The position numbers were made by a program, and so were the translations under genes. 64,000 bases of DNA from JBHPGW01 sp042569785. GTDB lineage: Bacteria > Planctomycetota > Phycisphaerae > Sedimentisphaerales > Anaerobacaceae. The stretch spans positions 1 to 64,000 of the forward strand of contig JBHPGW010000005.1 in NCBI GenBank assembly GCA_042569785.1, given 5' to 3'. A model generated the notes under the pieces. The model was given only the letters and a program-made list of their open reading frames with translations. It did no database searches and was not told the DNA's origin. Shown here piece by piece: positions 31,315-41,290 of the stretch (positions are counted from its first letter, which is position 1; the number at the start of each line of letters is the position of its first letter).

Positions 31315-32532
31315 CTATCGGTTGTTTTTAAGTTTATCTGCATACAGTTCCTCGTGGGAGAGTATTTGCGCTGCGGCACGGGTGACATTGAAAGTTTTTT
31401 CCAGTAATCCTCTTGCATTGTTGCCCATTTCCAGTCGTATATTTGACCTTTTCGCTAGCAACTCGGCATGAGCAAAAAAACGATCGTGCTCGCCATTTAA
31501 AGATACAAGGCCTGATTTTGATTCTTCAATTAATTGTTTTAAATCGTTTCCATAATTAATGCTGGCTAGAATTGGCATAGAAAAGTACATATAAGCAAGC
31601 ATTTTGCCTGGAAAGTTATGGCTCTTTAGTTTTTTATTCAAAGAGATTAAGCCCACGTCAAATTGTGAGAGCATGCCAAGATACTTTTCCTGTGGTACAG
31701 CGGAATGAATTGAAATGTTAGTCATTTTCTCCTTGCTAATTTTGGCTTTTAGTCGTGATACTTCAGACCCTTGGCCCACAAGAAGGAAGTATACTTCCGG
31801 CAGATCGCGCATGTTTTGAGCCAGACGGAGGATGTTGTCCATGTCTTGTGCAACACCAATATTACCGCCATAAAAAAATACGATTTTATTCTCAAGACCC
31901 AGTTTTTTACGATCATTACTAACTGGAACATTTTTTTCCTTAAGTGTCACCCAGTTATATAATACTTCAATCTGTTTTTTTTTGTCCAGGCCAAGGCTCG
32001 AGAAATAGTCTAAATAGCCATAAGATTCTACTGCAATTATGTCAACAGCATTATAGTGTTGCAACTCCTTGCGTCTGAAGAACCAGTACACGGGTCCTTT
32101 TTTGATTATGCCTGCGTCAAGTGCCCATTTGGGGAAGATGTCACGCTGGATCAAGTAACACTTGCATTTCCATAGTTTTTTTAGTTTTTTGACAAGCGAA
32201 GCGAAGAATATGGTTGGTGCATATAGGACAATGAGGTCGCATTGATTTGATTTAAAGAAGTTTTTTCCGGCTCTGAAAACAGTTGATGACAGCCGCATTT
32301 CATTAAATGCTCTGACTATTTTTCCGGCACCTTTTATTTTTCCGGTACGAACCCTAAAGATGGTCACTCCATCCTCGACGGTAATTTGTGTTGGAGTTGT
32401 TATAGAGTTATCAGGGGCAGCAACTATCACTTCGTGTTCCTGGCAAACAAATTCAACCGCTAAATCGTGAACAAGCTTTGCGCCGGATTTTGTGCTTGGC
32501 AAATAACAGTCGACAAGTATTAATATTCGCAT
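31315..32532 (-). CDS. wbuB: Glycosyltransferase family 4, WbuB-like
   Basis: The 405-residue GT-B enzyme opens 'ILILVDCYLPSTKSGAKLVHDLA' (acceptor side). It has the donor domain with 'VFFYGGNIGVAQDMDNIL', 'LLVGQGSE' and 'FPGKMLAYMYFSMPILASI', the GT4 E/D region. It follows directly the three genes for UDP-L-FucNAc, the order fnlA-fnlB-fnlC-wbuB known from E. coli-type O-antigen loci, where WbuB adds L-FucNAc. The substrate is inferred from that order. Confidence 0.8.
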   Translation of the reverse strand: MRILILVDCYLPSTKSGAKLVHDLAVEFVCQEHEVIVAAPDNSITTPTQITVEDGVTIFRVRTGKIKGAGKIVRAFNEMRLSSTVFRAGKNFFKSNQCDLIVLYAPTIFFASLVKKLKKLWKCKCYLIQRDIFPKWALDAGIIKKGPVYWFFRRKELQHYNAVDIIAVESYGYLDYFSSLGLDKKKQIEVLYNWVTLKEKNVPVSNDRKKLGLENKIVFFYGGNIGVAQDMDNILRLAQNMRDLPEVYFLLVGQGSEVSRLKAKISKEKMTNISIHSAVPQEKYLGMLSQFDVGLISLNKKLKSHNFPGKMLAYMYFSMPILASINYGNDLKQLIEESKSGLVSLNGEHDRFFAHAELLAKRSNIRLEMGNNARGLLEKTFNVTRAAAQILSHEELYADKLKNNR

Positions 32533-32564
32533 AGGAAATGATCAAGAATAATACAGCAGTTTCG

Positions 32565-33692
32565 TTAACTTTTGTACCAGACGGTTCTGTTGACATAGTC
32601 AACATAGCTGGCGATAACCCGAACAACCTTTTCGGAAACATTTTCGCATTGATAGTCATTAACGATGTGGTGACATTTTTGTTCTTCGTAAAACTGGGTT
32701 GTTACTATTTCAATGGATTCTAAAACCCGCTCACTTTTGAGTCCACACATAATGAGTACGCCGCTATCCATGCCTTCGGGGCGTTCATGAGCCTGTCTGA
32801 TGGTAACAGCTGGGAAATTTAAAATAGCAGATTCCTCGGTAAGAGTTCCGCTGTCGCTAATAACACAAAAAGCCTTAGTCTGAAGATAAACGTAATCAAG
32901 GAAGCCCAGCGGTTTTAGGAAATTTATTCGTTTGTCCAGTTTTAGAGAATCATTTAAAGATTCCAAACGCTTTCGTGTTCTCGGGTGGGCTGAAACAATT
33001 ACGGGCATCTCATAATGAAGGGCAATTTTGTTGAGGGAATCTAAGAGGTCGTGGAAATTAGTATCCGCCTCCACATTTTCTTCGCGATGCGCACTTACAA
33101 GCAGATACTTTCTTTCTTCTAATTTCAACTGCTCAAGTGCCCTGGAGTTCTCAATATCTTTTTTGTAATGGCTAAGCACTTCGGGCATGGGTGAGCCGGT
33201 GACAATTATTGTGTCAGAACTGATGCCTTCGGCGATCAAGTGCCTTCGGGCATGTTCGGTGTATGGCATGTTGATGTCGCTGGTGTGGTCCACGATCTTG
33301 CGGTTAGTCTCTTCGGGTACTCGCTGATCGAAGCATCGGTTACCCGCTTCCATGTGAAAGATCGGTATTTTTCTTCTCTTGGCTGGAATGACGGCAAGAC
33401 AACTATTTGTATCGCCCAGGACAAGCATGGCATCGGGTTTTTCTTTAGCTAAGACGACATCGCAGGCGCTTATCACGTTGCCGATGGTTTCAGCAGCGGT
33501 TTTGCCGGCAGAGTCTAAAAAGTAATCTGGTTTGCGAATATCAAGCTGCTCAAAAAATATCTCATTCAGTTCGTAATCATAATTTTGGCCGGTATGAACT
33601 ATCTTATGCTCAAAATGTTTGTCCAATGCGGCCATCACACGCGAGAGCCGAATGATCTCCGGCCTTGTTCCTATGACAGTTAAAATCTTCAT
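32565..33692 (-). CDS. fnlC: UDP-N-acetylglucosamine 2-epimerase family, FnlC/WbjD-like
   Basis: The 375-residue protein has WecB-family landmarks: 'VIGTRPEIIRLSRV', 'HTGQNYDYELN', 'VLGDTNSCL', 'HMEAGNRCFD', 'PEETNRKIVDHTSD', 'SAHREENV' and 'DSGTLTEES'. The 'RCFDQRVPEE' form is typical of the branch that makes UDP-L-FucNAc (final C2 epimerisation). Start at MKILTVIG; the open frame runs 25 codons upstream into the FnlB gene. It acts on the product of the gene before it. Confidence 0.88.
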   Translation of the reverse strand: MKILTVIGTRPEIIRLSRVMAALDKHFEHKIVHTGQNYDYELNEIFFEQLDIRKPDYFLDSAGKTAAETIGNVISACDVVLAKEKPDAMLVLGDTNSCLAVIPAKRRKIPIFHMEAGNRCFDQRVPEETNRKIVDHTSDINMPYTEHARRHLIAEGISSDTIIVTGSPMPEVLSHYKKDIENSRALEQLKLEERKYLLVSAHREENVEADTNFHDLLDSLNKIALHYEMPVIVSAHPRTRKRLESLNDSLKLDKRINFLKPLGFLDYVYLQTKAFCVISDSGTLTEESAILNFPAVTIRQAHERPEGMDSGVLIMCGLKSERVLESIEIVTTQFYEEQKCHHIVNDYQCENVSEKVVRVIASYVDYVNRTVWYKS

Positions 33693-33717
33693 TTTTAGAT
33701 AAATGTCCCTTCTTCTA

Positions 33718-34836
33718 TTATACTTGTTCATAAAACGTATCTGGATCATTAGGGTCGAACAGTTCATTTGTCCAGAACAGGGTCAGCAAGTCACTATTTC
33801 CCACATTTTCTATGTTATGAGTATATAAGACAGGCATCTCAATGCTCACAGGTTTTTTGTCGGAGACGTTATATTCTATTATCTGATCAGTTCCTATCCT
33901 TCGCAGACGTATCACTGCCTGTCCCTGGACAACACAGAATTTTTCCATTTTCCTGGTATGGTAGTGATTGCCTCTGACAACTCCCGGTTTGGTCACAGAA
34001 AAGAATATCTGTCCGGAGTCCTCCTGTTTAACGACCTCAAAAAGACTGCCACGCTGATCCAGATGCAGTACTGGCTCGTGTTGGTAATCGTCATCTTCCA
34101 TATAACTCAAGTATGTATTGTAAAGATTTCGCTCAAAGTCATTTTTCAATGAAGGGACTATTCTCTTTTTATAATAACAGTCCTTAAAATTCTCCAGCAA
34201 GGCCAATAATTGCGAAACCTTTATTTGGGCGGTTGGTTCAATAGTCAGCGTTTCTATCTGAGTTGGGGGATTGTTTATTCGCTCGTAAATGATCTGTGTC
34301 AATTCATTAATATAAATCAGATTCACCTGGTTATCGACAAGAATATTGGGCTCTTGATCGTGTGTTAGTTGATGGCAGAAAGTGGCAACAACGGAATTAT
34401 AACAAGGCCTGGCCCGGTCACCGAAAACATTCGGTGCGATCATGATGCTAAGCGGTGCTTTAGTTTTATCTGCCCACTCGCTTAAAATTTGTTCGCCCCG
34501 CATTTTAGCTTTTCCGTATGGATTGTCCTGATCTCGCTGGGTAGATGAAGAAAATATCACATGCGGTTTAACTGTGGCTGTCTCCATGCCATTAACAAGC
34601 TTGTTGGTGAGTTCGATATTCTTATCCAATACCATATCGGGCTCATCGCGAATCACAGCGGCAAGATGAACAACAACATCACATCGCGATAAAAATTCTT
34701 TTAGCCTCTCTGGATCGTCGAAATAGTTTTTCTCGAATGCAACGACTGAAATATTTTCTTCTCTACTTAAGCGGTCACGAAGATGTGCCCCGATAAAGCC
34801 AGCCATACCAGTGATACCAACATTTATTACGCCCAT
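33718..34836 (-). CDS. fnlB: Bifunctional NDP-sugar reductase/epimerase, FnlB/WbjC-like
   Basis: The 372-residue protein combines an N-terminal short-chain dehydrogenase domain ('VGITGMAGFIGAHLRDRL', 'VVHLAA', 'SSSTQRDQDNPYGKAKMRGE', with YxxxK) and a C-terminal cupin (about 255-370, 'GSLFEVVK', 'GVVRGNHYHTRKMEKFCVVQG'). This is the WbjC/Cap5F layout that reduces and epimerises the 4-keto intermediate in UDP-L-FucNAc synthesis. AAGGA lies upstream of the ATG. It is 52 bp below FnlA. Confidence 0.88.
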   Translation of the reverse strand: MGVINVGITGMAGFIGAHLRDRLSREENISVVAFEKNYFDDPERLKEFLSRCDVVVHLAAVIRDEPDMVLDKNIELTNKLVNGMETATVKPHVIFSSSTQRDQDNPYGKAKMRGEQILSEWADKTKAPLSIMIAPNVFGDRARPCYNSVVATFCHQLTHDQEPNILVDNQVNLIYINELTQIIYERINNPPTQIETLTIEPTAQIKVSQLLALLENFKDCYYKKRIVPSLKNDFERNLYNTYLSYMEDDDYQHEPVLHLDQRGSLFEVVKQEDSGQIFFSVTKPGVVRGNHYHTRKMEKFCVVQGQAVIRLRRIGTDQIIEYNVSDKKPVSIEMPVLYTHNIENVGNSDLLTLFWTNELFDPNDPDTFYEQV

Positions 34837-34888
34837 AAACTTTTCCTTTATAGTTTCCGCCGAAACACTTTACGTGAATCCGTAAAGA

Positions 34889-35914
34889 TCAGCTATTGAG
34901 TTCGGCTCTTACCTCCGGCAGAGTCAACAGCAGTTCTTCTATTCCTTTTACATTAAGCCTTTCGGTATTGTGTGAAGTATAATCTTTAATTGACTCTTCT
35001 TCCAGATTTCCCTCAGTGAAATATTTATCATAATTCGAATGTCCCAGATCCATTTCTTCGGGCTTGATGCGATAATAATCGCCCATATCCTCTGATCTGA
35101 GCAATTCCTCACGAGTTGCAAGGGTTTCGTATATTTTTTCTCCGTGCCTCATTCCAATGATCTGCTCGGGAACGTTTGAATTAAATATGTTTTTAACCGC
35201 CTTTGCCAGATCCGCAATGGTCGAGGCAGGGGCTTTTTTAATAAATAAATCGCCTGTCGAAGCATTTTGAAAAGCAAAAAGAACCAGATCGACGGCATCT
35301 TTTAGAGGAAGTAAAAAACGGGTCATTCCGGGAACAGTAATTGTAAGAGGTTTGTTCTGCTTAATTTGTTTGATAAACAGAGGGATCACCGAACCTCTCG
35401 AACACATCACATTTCCATAACGAACACATGAAATGGTCGTAGGAGAATCTGGCTTCATCCGTGTAGACGAGAGGGCGACCTTTTCCATCAGTGCTTTGGT
35501 CATGCCCATAGCATTAACCGGATAAGCAGCTTTGTCAGTACTGAGGCAAATCACGGCCTGAACGCGATGTTGTATTGCAGATGTAATAACATTATGACTG
35601 CCTAAAATATTTGTCTTCACTGCCTGTATAGGGAAGAACTCACACGATGGAACCTGTTTCAAGGCAGCAGCATGAAAAACCAGGTCAACCCCACCCATTG
35701 CCTCATCGACTGCATCTTTATCTCTTACATCTCCAATATAAAACTTCAGCTTGGTGTTGGCATATTTGATGCGCATCATCTCCTGCTTAAGTTCATCTCT
35801 GCTGAAAATACGTATCTCCCTGCAATCGCCTTTCAAAAGTCTGTCTACTACCACGGTTCCGAAAGATCCTGTTCCTCCGGGAATTAAAATGGTTTTATTC
35901 GTTAAACTTTCCAC
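34889..35914 (-). CDS. fnlA: UDP-GlcNAc 4,6-dehydratase/5-epimerase, FnlA/WbjB/CapE-like
   Basis: The 341-residue SDR enzyme has 'ILIPGGTGSFGTVVVDRL', 'VFHAAALKQVPSCE' and 'LSTDKAAYPVNAMGMTKALMEK'. The catalytic Tyr is replaced by Met at the usual YxxxK position (MGMTK), as in this dehydratase branch. It starts UDP-L-FucNAc synthesis from UDP-GlcNAc. The start is GTG, eight bases after AAGGAG. First gene of the FucNAc group. Confidence 0.9.
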   Translation of the reverse strand: MESLTNKTILIPGGTGSFGTVVVDRLLKGDCREIRIFSRDELKQEMMRIKYANTKLKFYIGDVRDKDAVDEAMGGVDLVFHAAALKQVPSCEFFPIQAVKTNILGSHNVITSAIQHRVQAVICLSTDKAAYPVNAMGMTKALMEKVALSSTRMKPDSPTTISCVRYGNVMCSRGSVIPLFIKQIKQNKPLTITVPGMTRFLLPLKDAVDLVLFAFQNASTGDLFIKKAPASTIADLAKAVKNIFNSNVPEQIIGMRHGEKIYETLATREELLRSEDMGDYYRIKPEEMDLGHSNYDKYFTEGNLEEESIKDYTSHNTERLNVKGIEELLLTLPEVRAELNS

Positions 35915-35973
35915 AGCAACATCTCCTTTTTATTGTTAGGTATATTTTCATTATCCTAAAGTATTCGAACCAT

Positions 35974-37356
35974 TTATCGGAGTTTTTTTGGCACCATAGA
36001 ACGAAATACAGAAAGAGCGGGGTATTTATAATATAGCCTCTTGAGCAGAAATTGAAATTTTGGTAGGATACCTGGCTTTTTCATGGCAATTCCGATCATT
36101 AAACGTTTAGTAAGTGATCTAAGTTCCGCAAGTGAATGTTCCTGAAGATTGAAAGGTATGTTATCATGGTCGAGCCAATATTTTTCATCGATAAAATCAT
36201 TTTTGACAGCACTTTCGTATACATCGGTGCCCGGCAACAACCACAGAATAGAGGCACCAACCGAAGAATGCGGCTTAATGCGGCCAATAAGGTCTATTGT
36301 TTCATCGATCGTTGAAATGTCTTCGCCAGGAGAACCTACCATCAGATATGCCCTTGGTAAAATTCCAGACTCGTGAACCATTGCAAAGGTCTTTTCGATA
36401 TCGGCTCGTGTTTGACATTTATTAATATTCTTAAGTATCTTGTCACTTCCACTTTCCACTCCAAAATCGATCGCAACACATCCGCTGGCTTTCATTGCTT
36501 TCAACAATTGAGGGTTCATCATTTTAACGTGACTGCAACAGGCCCATTTTATGTTCCAGTGGTTTTTGATAATTCCTTCACAGATGGAAACTGCTCGTTC
36601 TTTATTGACAGGAAAGTTGTCGTCGAAAAAGTATACAGATTTAATTTTGTGTTTTTCAATCAGCCATGCAATTTCGTCAAGGACACTTTGTGCGGACCGA
36701 AATCGCCAGTTTCGCCCCCAAAACCGAGTTGAAGAACAATAGGTGCAATCGTAAACACAACCTCTGGATGAAATAACAGCAGCTGTCGGTGACGGTAGTG
36801 CAGGAAAGCCGGCATAATTCGCAAAATTGAAATTTTCAAAACCCTCGTAATATGGCAAGGGTATTGAATTGATATCCTCAACGAGTTGGCGTTGTGGTGT
36901 ATAGAATGGTTTTCCGTCCTCGGCTCGCAGGACAAGGCCTTTAACATTTTTTAGATCGCTGCCAGTCTCCAGAGCTGTAATTAATTCATGGAACGTCTTT
37001 TCTCCTTCGCCAATAACTACCGCTGACGCATGAGTTTTCTTGAAGATATGTTCCGGAAAAATGGTGGCGTGCGGCCCGCCTAAGACCAGAAAGGCATCAG
37101 GTGCTGCTTGTTTTATACTATCGCACAGTTTCCATACCATGCCTCGGTCGATCGTCCAGCAGGTCAGTCCGATCAGATCAGGGGCAGATTGACTGATACT
37201 TTTGGTGATTTGAGAGAGGGATCTCAAGCCGCCATCAATTAAAGATATATTGTGGCCAGCCTTGTGCGCTATGGCGCCGAGGTATGCAATTCCCGGCGGA
37301 GGAAAATTCGGTTTTTGCTTGTGTGTTACTGGATTACTGATTAGTACTATTTTCAA
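35974..37356 (-). CDS. B12-binding radical SAM protein
   Basis: The 460-residue protein has an N-terminal cobalamin-binding fold ('PPPGIAYLGAIAHKAGHNISLIDGG', 'GPHATIFPEHI') and a radical SAM core with the CX3CX2C motif in 'SSRGCVYDCTYCSS'. A C-terminal helical part follows. Such enzymes often methylate unactivated carbons or rearrange skeletons. Starting codon is TTG after AAGGTGAG. It sits between GT genes and the FucNAc genes, so it may modify a sugar or lipid carrier; the substrate is unknown. Confidence 0.82.
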   Translation of the reverse strand: MKIVLISNPVTHKQKPNFPPPGIAYLGAIAHKAGHNISLIDGGLRSLSQITKSISQSAPDLIGLTCWTIDRGMVWKLCDSIKQAAPDAFLVLGGPHATIFPEHIFKKTHASAVVIGEGEKTFHELITALETGSDLKNVKGLVLRAEDGKPFYTPQRQLVEDINSIPLPYYEGFENFNFANYAGFPALPSPTAAVISSRGCVYDCTYCSSTRFWGRNWRFRSAQSVLDEIAWLIEKHKIKSVYFFDDNFPVNKERAVSICEGIIKNHWNIKWACCSHVKMMNPQLLKAMKASGCVAIDFGVESGSDKILKNINKCQTRADIEKTFAMVHESGILPRAYLMVGSPGEDISTIDETIDLIGRIKPHSSVGASILWLLPGTDVYESAVKNDFIDEKYWLDHDNIPFNLQEHSLAELRSLTKRLMIGIAMKKPGILPKFQFLLKRLYYKYPALSVFRSMVPKKLR

Positions 37357-37384
37357 ATGCTCACCTTATTACTGTGATTATTTT

Positions 37385-38521
37385 TCAGGCCTCGGCTAAA
37401 ATTTCCCTATATAATTCTATGTATTTGTTAACGATTGCATCCCACGTAAAATGGTTTGAGACGTGTTTTTTGAGACTCTTTCCCATAGCGTTTAAGTCGG
37501 CAGTATTGCCAAGCATTTTAGCCAGGCCTTTTTGCAAATCAATTACAGATGCTGGCACTACCAAGCCTCCATTAAAATCCTCAACTTCATTAAAGCCACA
37601 TTCATTTGTAATCAGTACGGGTGTTTCTGTCATGGCTGCTTCAAGGACAACTATAGACATTGCCTCCTGTCTGGAGGGAATCGCAAGTAACTCAGATTCA
37701 TAATACGCAGCAACTTTGTCATCATTGCCTAAATAGCCCAGGAAATGCACATCATCCTGAAGTCCCGCATTGATAACGATATCTTTTAATTCAGTTAGCA
37801 TTCCTTCATCGGGGCCGGCAAAGACAAGGTGGAGTGCTGGGATTTTATTCTTAATTTCGCAAAAGGCTCGTAAAAGAAGGTCAGGGCCCTTGATGTGATT
37901 TAATCGCCCAACAAAAAGTATGAACGGATAATTCTTCAGGTTATACTTTTCTCTAAAATGGACATTGTCATTTCTCTTGAAATCATCGCTATTAATCCCA
38001 TTTGCTATAACGGAAATTTTTTCAGGTTCGGCACCGTAAGATTCAAACTGCGGAATTTCATTAACACTTATCGCAATACATCTATTTGCGTTTCGAACGA
38101 TGCTTTTGCCGATGACAAAATTGTAAATTCTCTTTAAAATTTTGGATCTGCCATATATCGCAAGTGAACCGGCCGGACATATCACATACGGTTTTTTTAG
38201 ACGTCTGGCAATAATATAAACCAATGCGTTGAGAAAGGTCCAATGATTGATCAAATGGATAACATCAGCGTTATTTACAATCTCTTTAATTGCCTTGTAT
38301 GAAAACAGAGGCATCCGAAACCGTTTAATCAGGCCAGGCAAAGCTATAAGATTTACTCCCTTTAATTTTTTTATCTGCTGATGGTCTAAATCTATATCAA
38401 GTGTAAGTACTGTACTCTCGACACCAAACTTAGCTAAAAGTCTGCTCGTCTGGAACGTTCTTTCGACAGAACCTCCACCTAAAACAGGATCGAACCTTGC
38501 ATTGACATCCAGTATCTTCAT
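37385..38521 (-). CDS. Glycosyltransferase family 4
   Basis: The 378-residue GT-B enzyme has a glycine-rich N-terminal loop ('DPVLGGGSVERTF'), 'GINSDDFKRND', 'FILFVGRLNHIKGPDLLLRAF', 'LVFAGPDEG' and 'LAIPSRQEAMSIVVLEAAMTETPVLITNECG', the GT4 EX7E region. It lies 56 bp upstream of a second GT gene's end and probably adds one sugar of the repeat unit. Linkage cannot be read from sequence. Confidence 0.87.
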   Translation of the reverse strand: MKILDVNARFDPVLGGGSVERTFQTSRLLAKFGVESTVLTLDIDLDHQQIKKLKGVNLIALPGLIKRFRMPLFSYKAIKEIVNNADVIHLINHWTFLNALVYIIARRLKKPYVICPAGSLAIYGRSKILKRIYNFVIGKSIVRNANRCIAISVNEIPQFESYGAEPEKISVIANGINSDDFKRNDNVHFREKYNLKNYPFILFVGRLNHIKGPDLLLRAFCEIKNKIPALHLVFAGPDEGMLTELKDIVINAGLQDDVHFLGYLGNDDKVAAYYESELLAIPSRQEAMSIVVLEAAMTETPVLITNECGFNEVEDFNGGLVVPASVIDLQKGLAKMLGNTADLNAMGKSLKKHVSNHFTWDAIVNKYIELYREILAEA

Positions 38522-38576
38522 AGATTAATTGTACCTCATTGACATAAAACATCAATCCAATTCACAGTTGATGATT

Positions 38577-39869
38577 TCATACCAGAAGTTTTTCATAAGA
38601 ATCGGCAATTGAATCGACATGAAACAAAGCAAGCCATTGCTGCAGTGCCACAGGTTCGATCTGCGGGGGCGCCTTGATAAATTGGTTCAATTTTTCAACC
38701 CGCTCTGAAAACACATTATTATCGTCTACGAGATTTAAAATTGCTGGATAAGGCTTGAAGAAATCTACCGAACTATCCTCAAACGTTTTTACGATATTTA
38801 ATATCGGTCTGCCTGAATGAGCGTATTCGACAACTTTGCTGGGCAACTGATAAAGTGTATCGTTACCGATATTTACAAGCACTTTCGCCTCATTCATAAT
38901 CTGAGGGATCTTCTCGTGGCCCACGGTGCCATGTAGAAATATTTTATTGTTAAGCAGTCCCTGGTATTTGTCAAAACAATCTCCACACTCAGAAGTATTT
39001 CCCCAGAAATGAAGTTCCAGATTTTCCTCAGGTTGTTTTTGCAAGAGGCTGACAAATAATTTTAATAAAAAATCAGGGTTTCGTATGCTTTTATATAATG
39101 TCCCAATAAATACAAGTTTGTTTTTTATATCGTCTGAAAGAACAGATCGTTCTATGTTTTGGTTTGTCGATGAGATCATTGGAGGGATCACATGATTTTT
39201 TTGTTGGCTATCGGAAAAGATCTTAGAATATTCGTCCCGAGTCGACCCAGTAGTTACTACGATCTGATCGGCAAGGTTAAAGATCTTTTGTTCGACGGAG
39301 TAATTAAGTTTCCTGAATAAATTACGATTGTTTGGCGATGTCCGATCAAGAAAGCAGAATGGGTCTCCTATATCTACAAGCCATTTCATTTCCGGATATC
39401 GTTTCTTCAAAGCTAATCCAATTAAGTGCCCGGTAAAAGGGTGAGATACGCTTATCAAGGCATCGTAATTTTGATTTTTCAGCAGTTGCTTTGCTTTTCT
39501 GGTTGCAGGAAAATACCATAAACACGCAAAATCAGGCCAATAGATTTTTTTCCATGTGTGGTCGTAGATTTGTTTTATTAAAGGTCTTAACCGCATGAAA
39601 AAGCTTGAATTACCAGATTTCTCGGAAGGCATCTCAGGGATAGCATACGAGCCATTCATGCGATTTTTCAGTACTTGCATGAGGGATGGGCCAACTCTGT
39701 AAACTCTGATGTTTCCATAATCCTGCTTCTTAGTGAGCCCTGGCCTCCACGCACAAACAACATCGATGTTATGGGCTTTTTCGGCCCAGTGCTTTGCAAT
39801 AGAAGACCAACGAAAAGCACGTGGGGAAATAATCGGCTCATAGTCATAAGTGATTAATAGCAGCTTCAT
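38577..39869 (-). CDS. Glycosyltransferase, GT4-like
   Basis: The 430-residue protein opens 'LLITYDYEPIISPRAFRWSSIAKHWAEKAHNIDVVC', the start of WbuB-like GT-B enzymes, and has 'LVFIGTLYKSIRNPDFLLKLF' and 'LPSKVVEYAHSGRPILNI' in the donor half. The ATG used overlaps the stop of the upstream ligase by four bases (ATGA), so it is translationally coupled; the frame extends 30 codons further inside that gene. Product: one linkage of the surface glycan. Confidence 0.8.
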   Translation of the reverse strand: MKLLLITYDYEPIISPRAFRWSSIAKHWAEKAHNIDVVCAWRPGLTKKQDYGNIRVYRVGPSLMQVLKNRMNGSYAIPEMPSEKSGNSSFFMRLRPLIKQIYDHTWKKIYWPDFACLWYFPATRKAKQLLKNQNYDALISVSHPFTGHLIGLALKKRYPEMKWLVDIGDPFCFLDRTSPNNRNLFRKLNYSVEQKIFNLADQIVVTTGSTRDEYSKIFSDSQQKNHVIPPMISSTNQNIERSVLSDDIKNKLVFIGTLYKSIRNPDFLLKLFVSLLQKQPEENLELHFWGNTSECGDCFDKYQGLLNNKIFLHGTVGHEKIPQIMNEAKVLVNIGNDTLYQLPSKVVEYAHSGRPILNIVKTFEDSSVDFFKPYPAILNLVDDNNVFSERVEKLNQFIKAPPQIEPVALQQWLALFHVDSIADSYEKLLV

Positions 39870-41254
39870 ATTTGAGCGTCCTGGCAAACTGACAAGATAT
39901 GGGGGCGATCCTGTTGAATGCTTTTGCTTAATATTGCGACAACTCCACCTAAGAACCAAAAGATGAAAGCTGATAAAAATGCCTCTCCGCTTGCCACAAA
40001 TATAGCACTTATTGCAAATACGACATAATACATAATTATACCTGCTGTCAAGCCCTTGAAAAATCTGTCATTAAGATTTTTGTATAAATTGAGACTTTGC
40101 TTTAAGAATGTTAGAAATATCCAAGCATAGAGTATTAATCCAACTATTCCTGTTTGCAGTAATAAGTACAGATAATAGCTGTGCGGCTGCAAAGCGTCTT
40201 GGCTAACTGCACCGACTTTTCCCATACCAATTCCAAAAACAGGATTGCTCAATGCCAAACGCAATTGTTCAGGGTAGAAACCGGCTCTTATTCCTATAGC
40301 CTCTTTATAATGTACGGAGGTGAAAAATCTCTCATACATTGTGGATGGAGCCAGAAAAAAAGCTCCTAAATATAACAACAGTAGAACTAACAATATCTTC
40401 TTATTTGTTTTTAGTGCCCAGAGACTAACAGCAACAGTTAAAGCAAGCAAGCCACCTTTACTATAAGTCAAAAGCAATGAGGTGACAAGAATGCAAGTGG
40501 ATATGATAAGCCAACACTTTACTTTCCTGGAGCGAATAAAAAGGAACAATCCAATGGAAATGCATATAAGGGTGTCTAAATAGTAGGCGTAGTTGTTGGC
40601 GCCTAAAAAATCATAGGCAAGGAATTTGCTGCCGCTATGATAGGGTTGGTGTAGAATTTTATCTACCATTACTGGGTTGGACAGGTAGTGAATCGTGTTT
40701 GTCAAGGCGATCAGTGTCCCGGCAGTTAGAAAAAAGAAAATATATTTCTTCAGATGTTCTCTTTTGGGTATTACAGCGACGGTTAAGAAATAAACCATGA
40801 TGTATTGTAACAGGTTTCGCAAGCCCATAATGTTAGCTTTAAAATCCCCTATATTTATACATAGAAGGGCAATGCAGTATACTATAAATACAATAATTGG
40901 GATGTTGGCCTTGGATTTAGGAAAAACAAGGCGTTTTTTGATCAGCCCCTTAATCAACCAGGACAAAAAAATCATTACAAGAACGGCCTCTTTCCACTGA
41001 CCGGGAAAGAATGCTTTTTTTCCCAAAATAACGTGAAGAGGCATCAGGACAATAAAAAGCAACAGGCCTTTTTCAGGAGATAAGAAGATTACCAGGGCAA
41101 TAAGACTACCCAACAGGATATTAAAAGCTATCGTGCCTGGAGTAATGAGTAAACTTAAACAGCAAATCACTGCTATCGCAAAGAAATTCCCGTATTTGTC
41201 CAAAAAACTGAGCCACTTTTTATCTGTGGTTAACATATTTTCAATTTTATTCAT
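39866..41254 (-). CDS. O-antigen ligase/polymerase family membrane protein
   Basis: The 462-residue protein has about 12 membrane helices. The Wzy_C-type periplasmic loop follows 'LTYSKGGLLALTVAV' and ends 'NPVFGIGMGKVGAVSQDALQPHSYYLYLLLQTGIVGLILY', the pattern of O-antigen ligases and polymerases. Sequence does not separate WaaL from Wzy; in this locus without another candidate it could be the polymerase. It is translationally coupled to the GT below. Confidence 0.8.
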   Translation of the reverse strand: MNKIENMLTTDKKWLSFLDKYGNFFAIAVICCLSLLITPGTIAFNILLGSLIALVIFLSPEKGLLLFIVLMPLHVILGKKAFFPGQWKEAVLVMIFLSWLIKGLIKKRLVFPKSKANIPIIVFIVYCIALLCINIGDFKANIMGLRNLLQYIMVYFLTVAVIPKREHLKKYIFFFLTAGTLIALTNTIHYLSNPVMVDKILHQPYHSGSKFLAYDFLGANNYAYYLDTLICISIGLFLFIRSRKVKCWLIISTCILVTSLLLTYSKGGLLALTVAVSLWALKTNKKILLVLLLLYLGAFFLAPSTMYERFFTSVHYKEAIGIRAGFYPEQLRLALSNPVFGIGMGKVGAVSQDALQPHSYYLYLLLQTGIVGLILYAWIFLTFLKQSLNLYKNLNDRFFKGLTAGIIMYYVVFAISAIFVASGEAFLSAFIFWFLGGVVAILSKSIQQDRPHILSVCQDAQI

Positions 41255-41290
41255 GCTGTTAATTATTCCGGGGATTCTTTTTACAACTGA

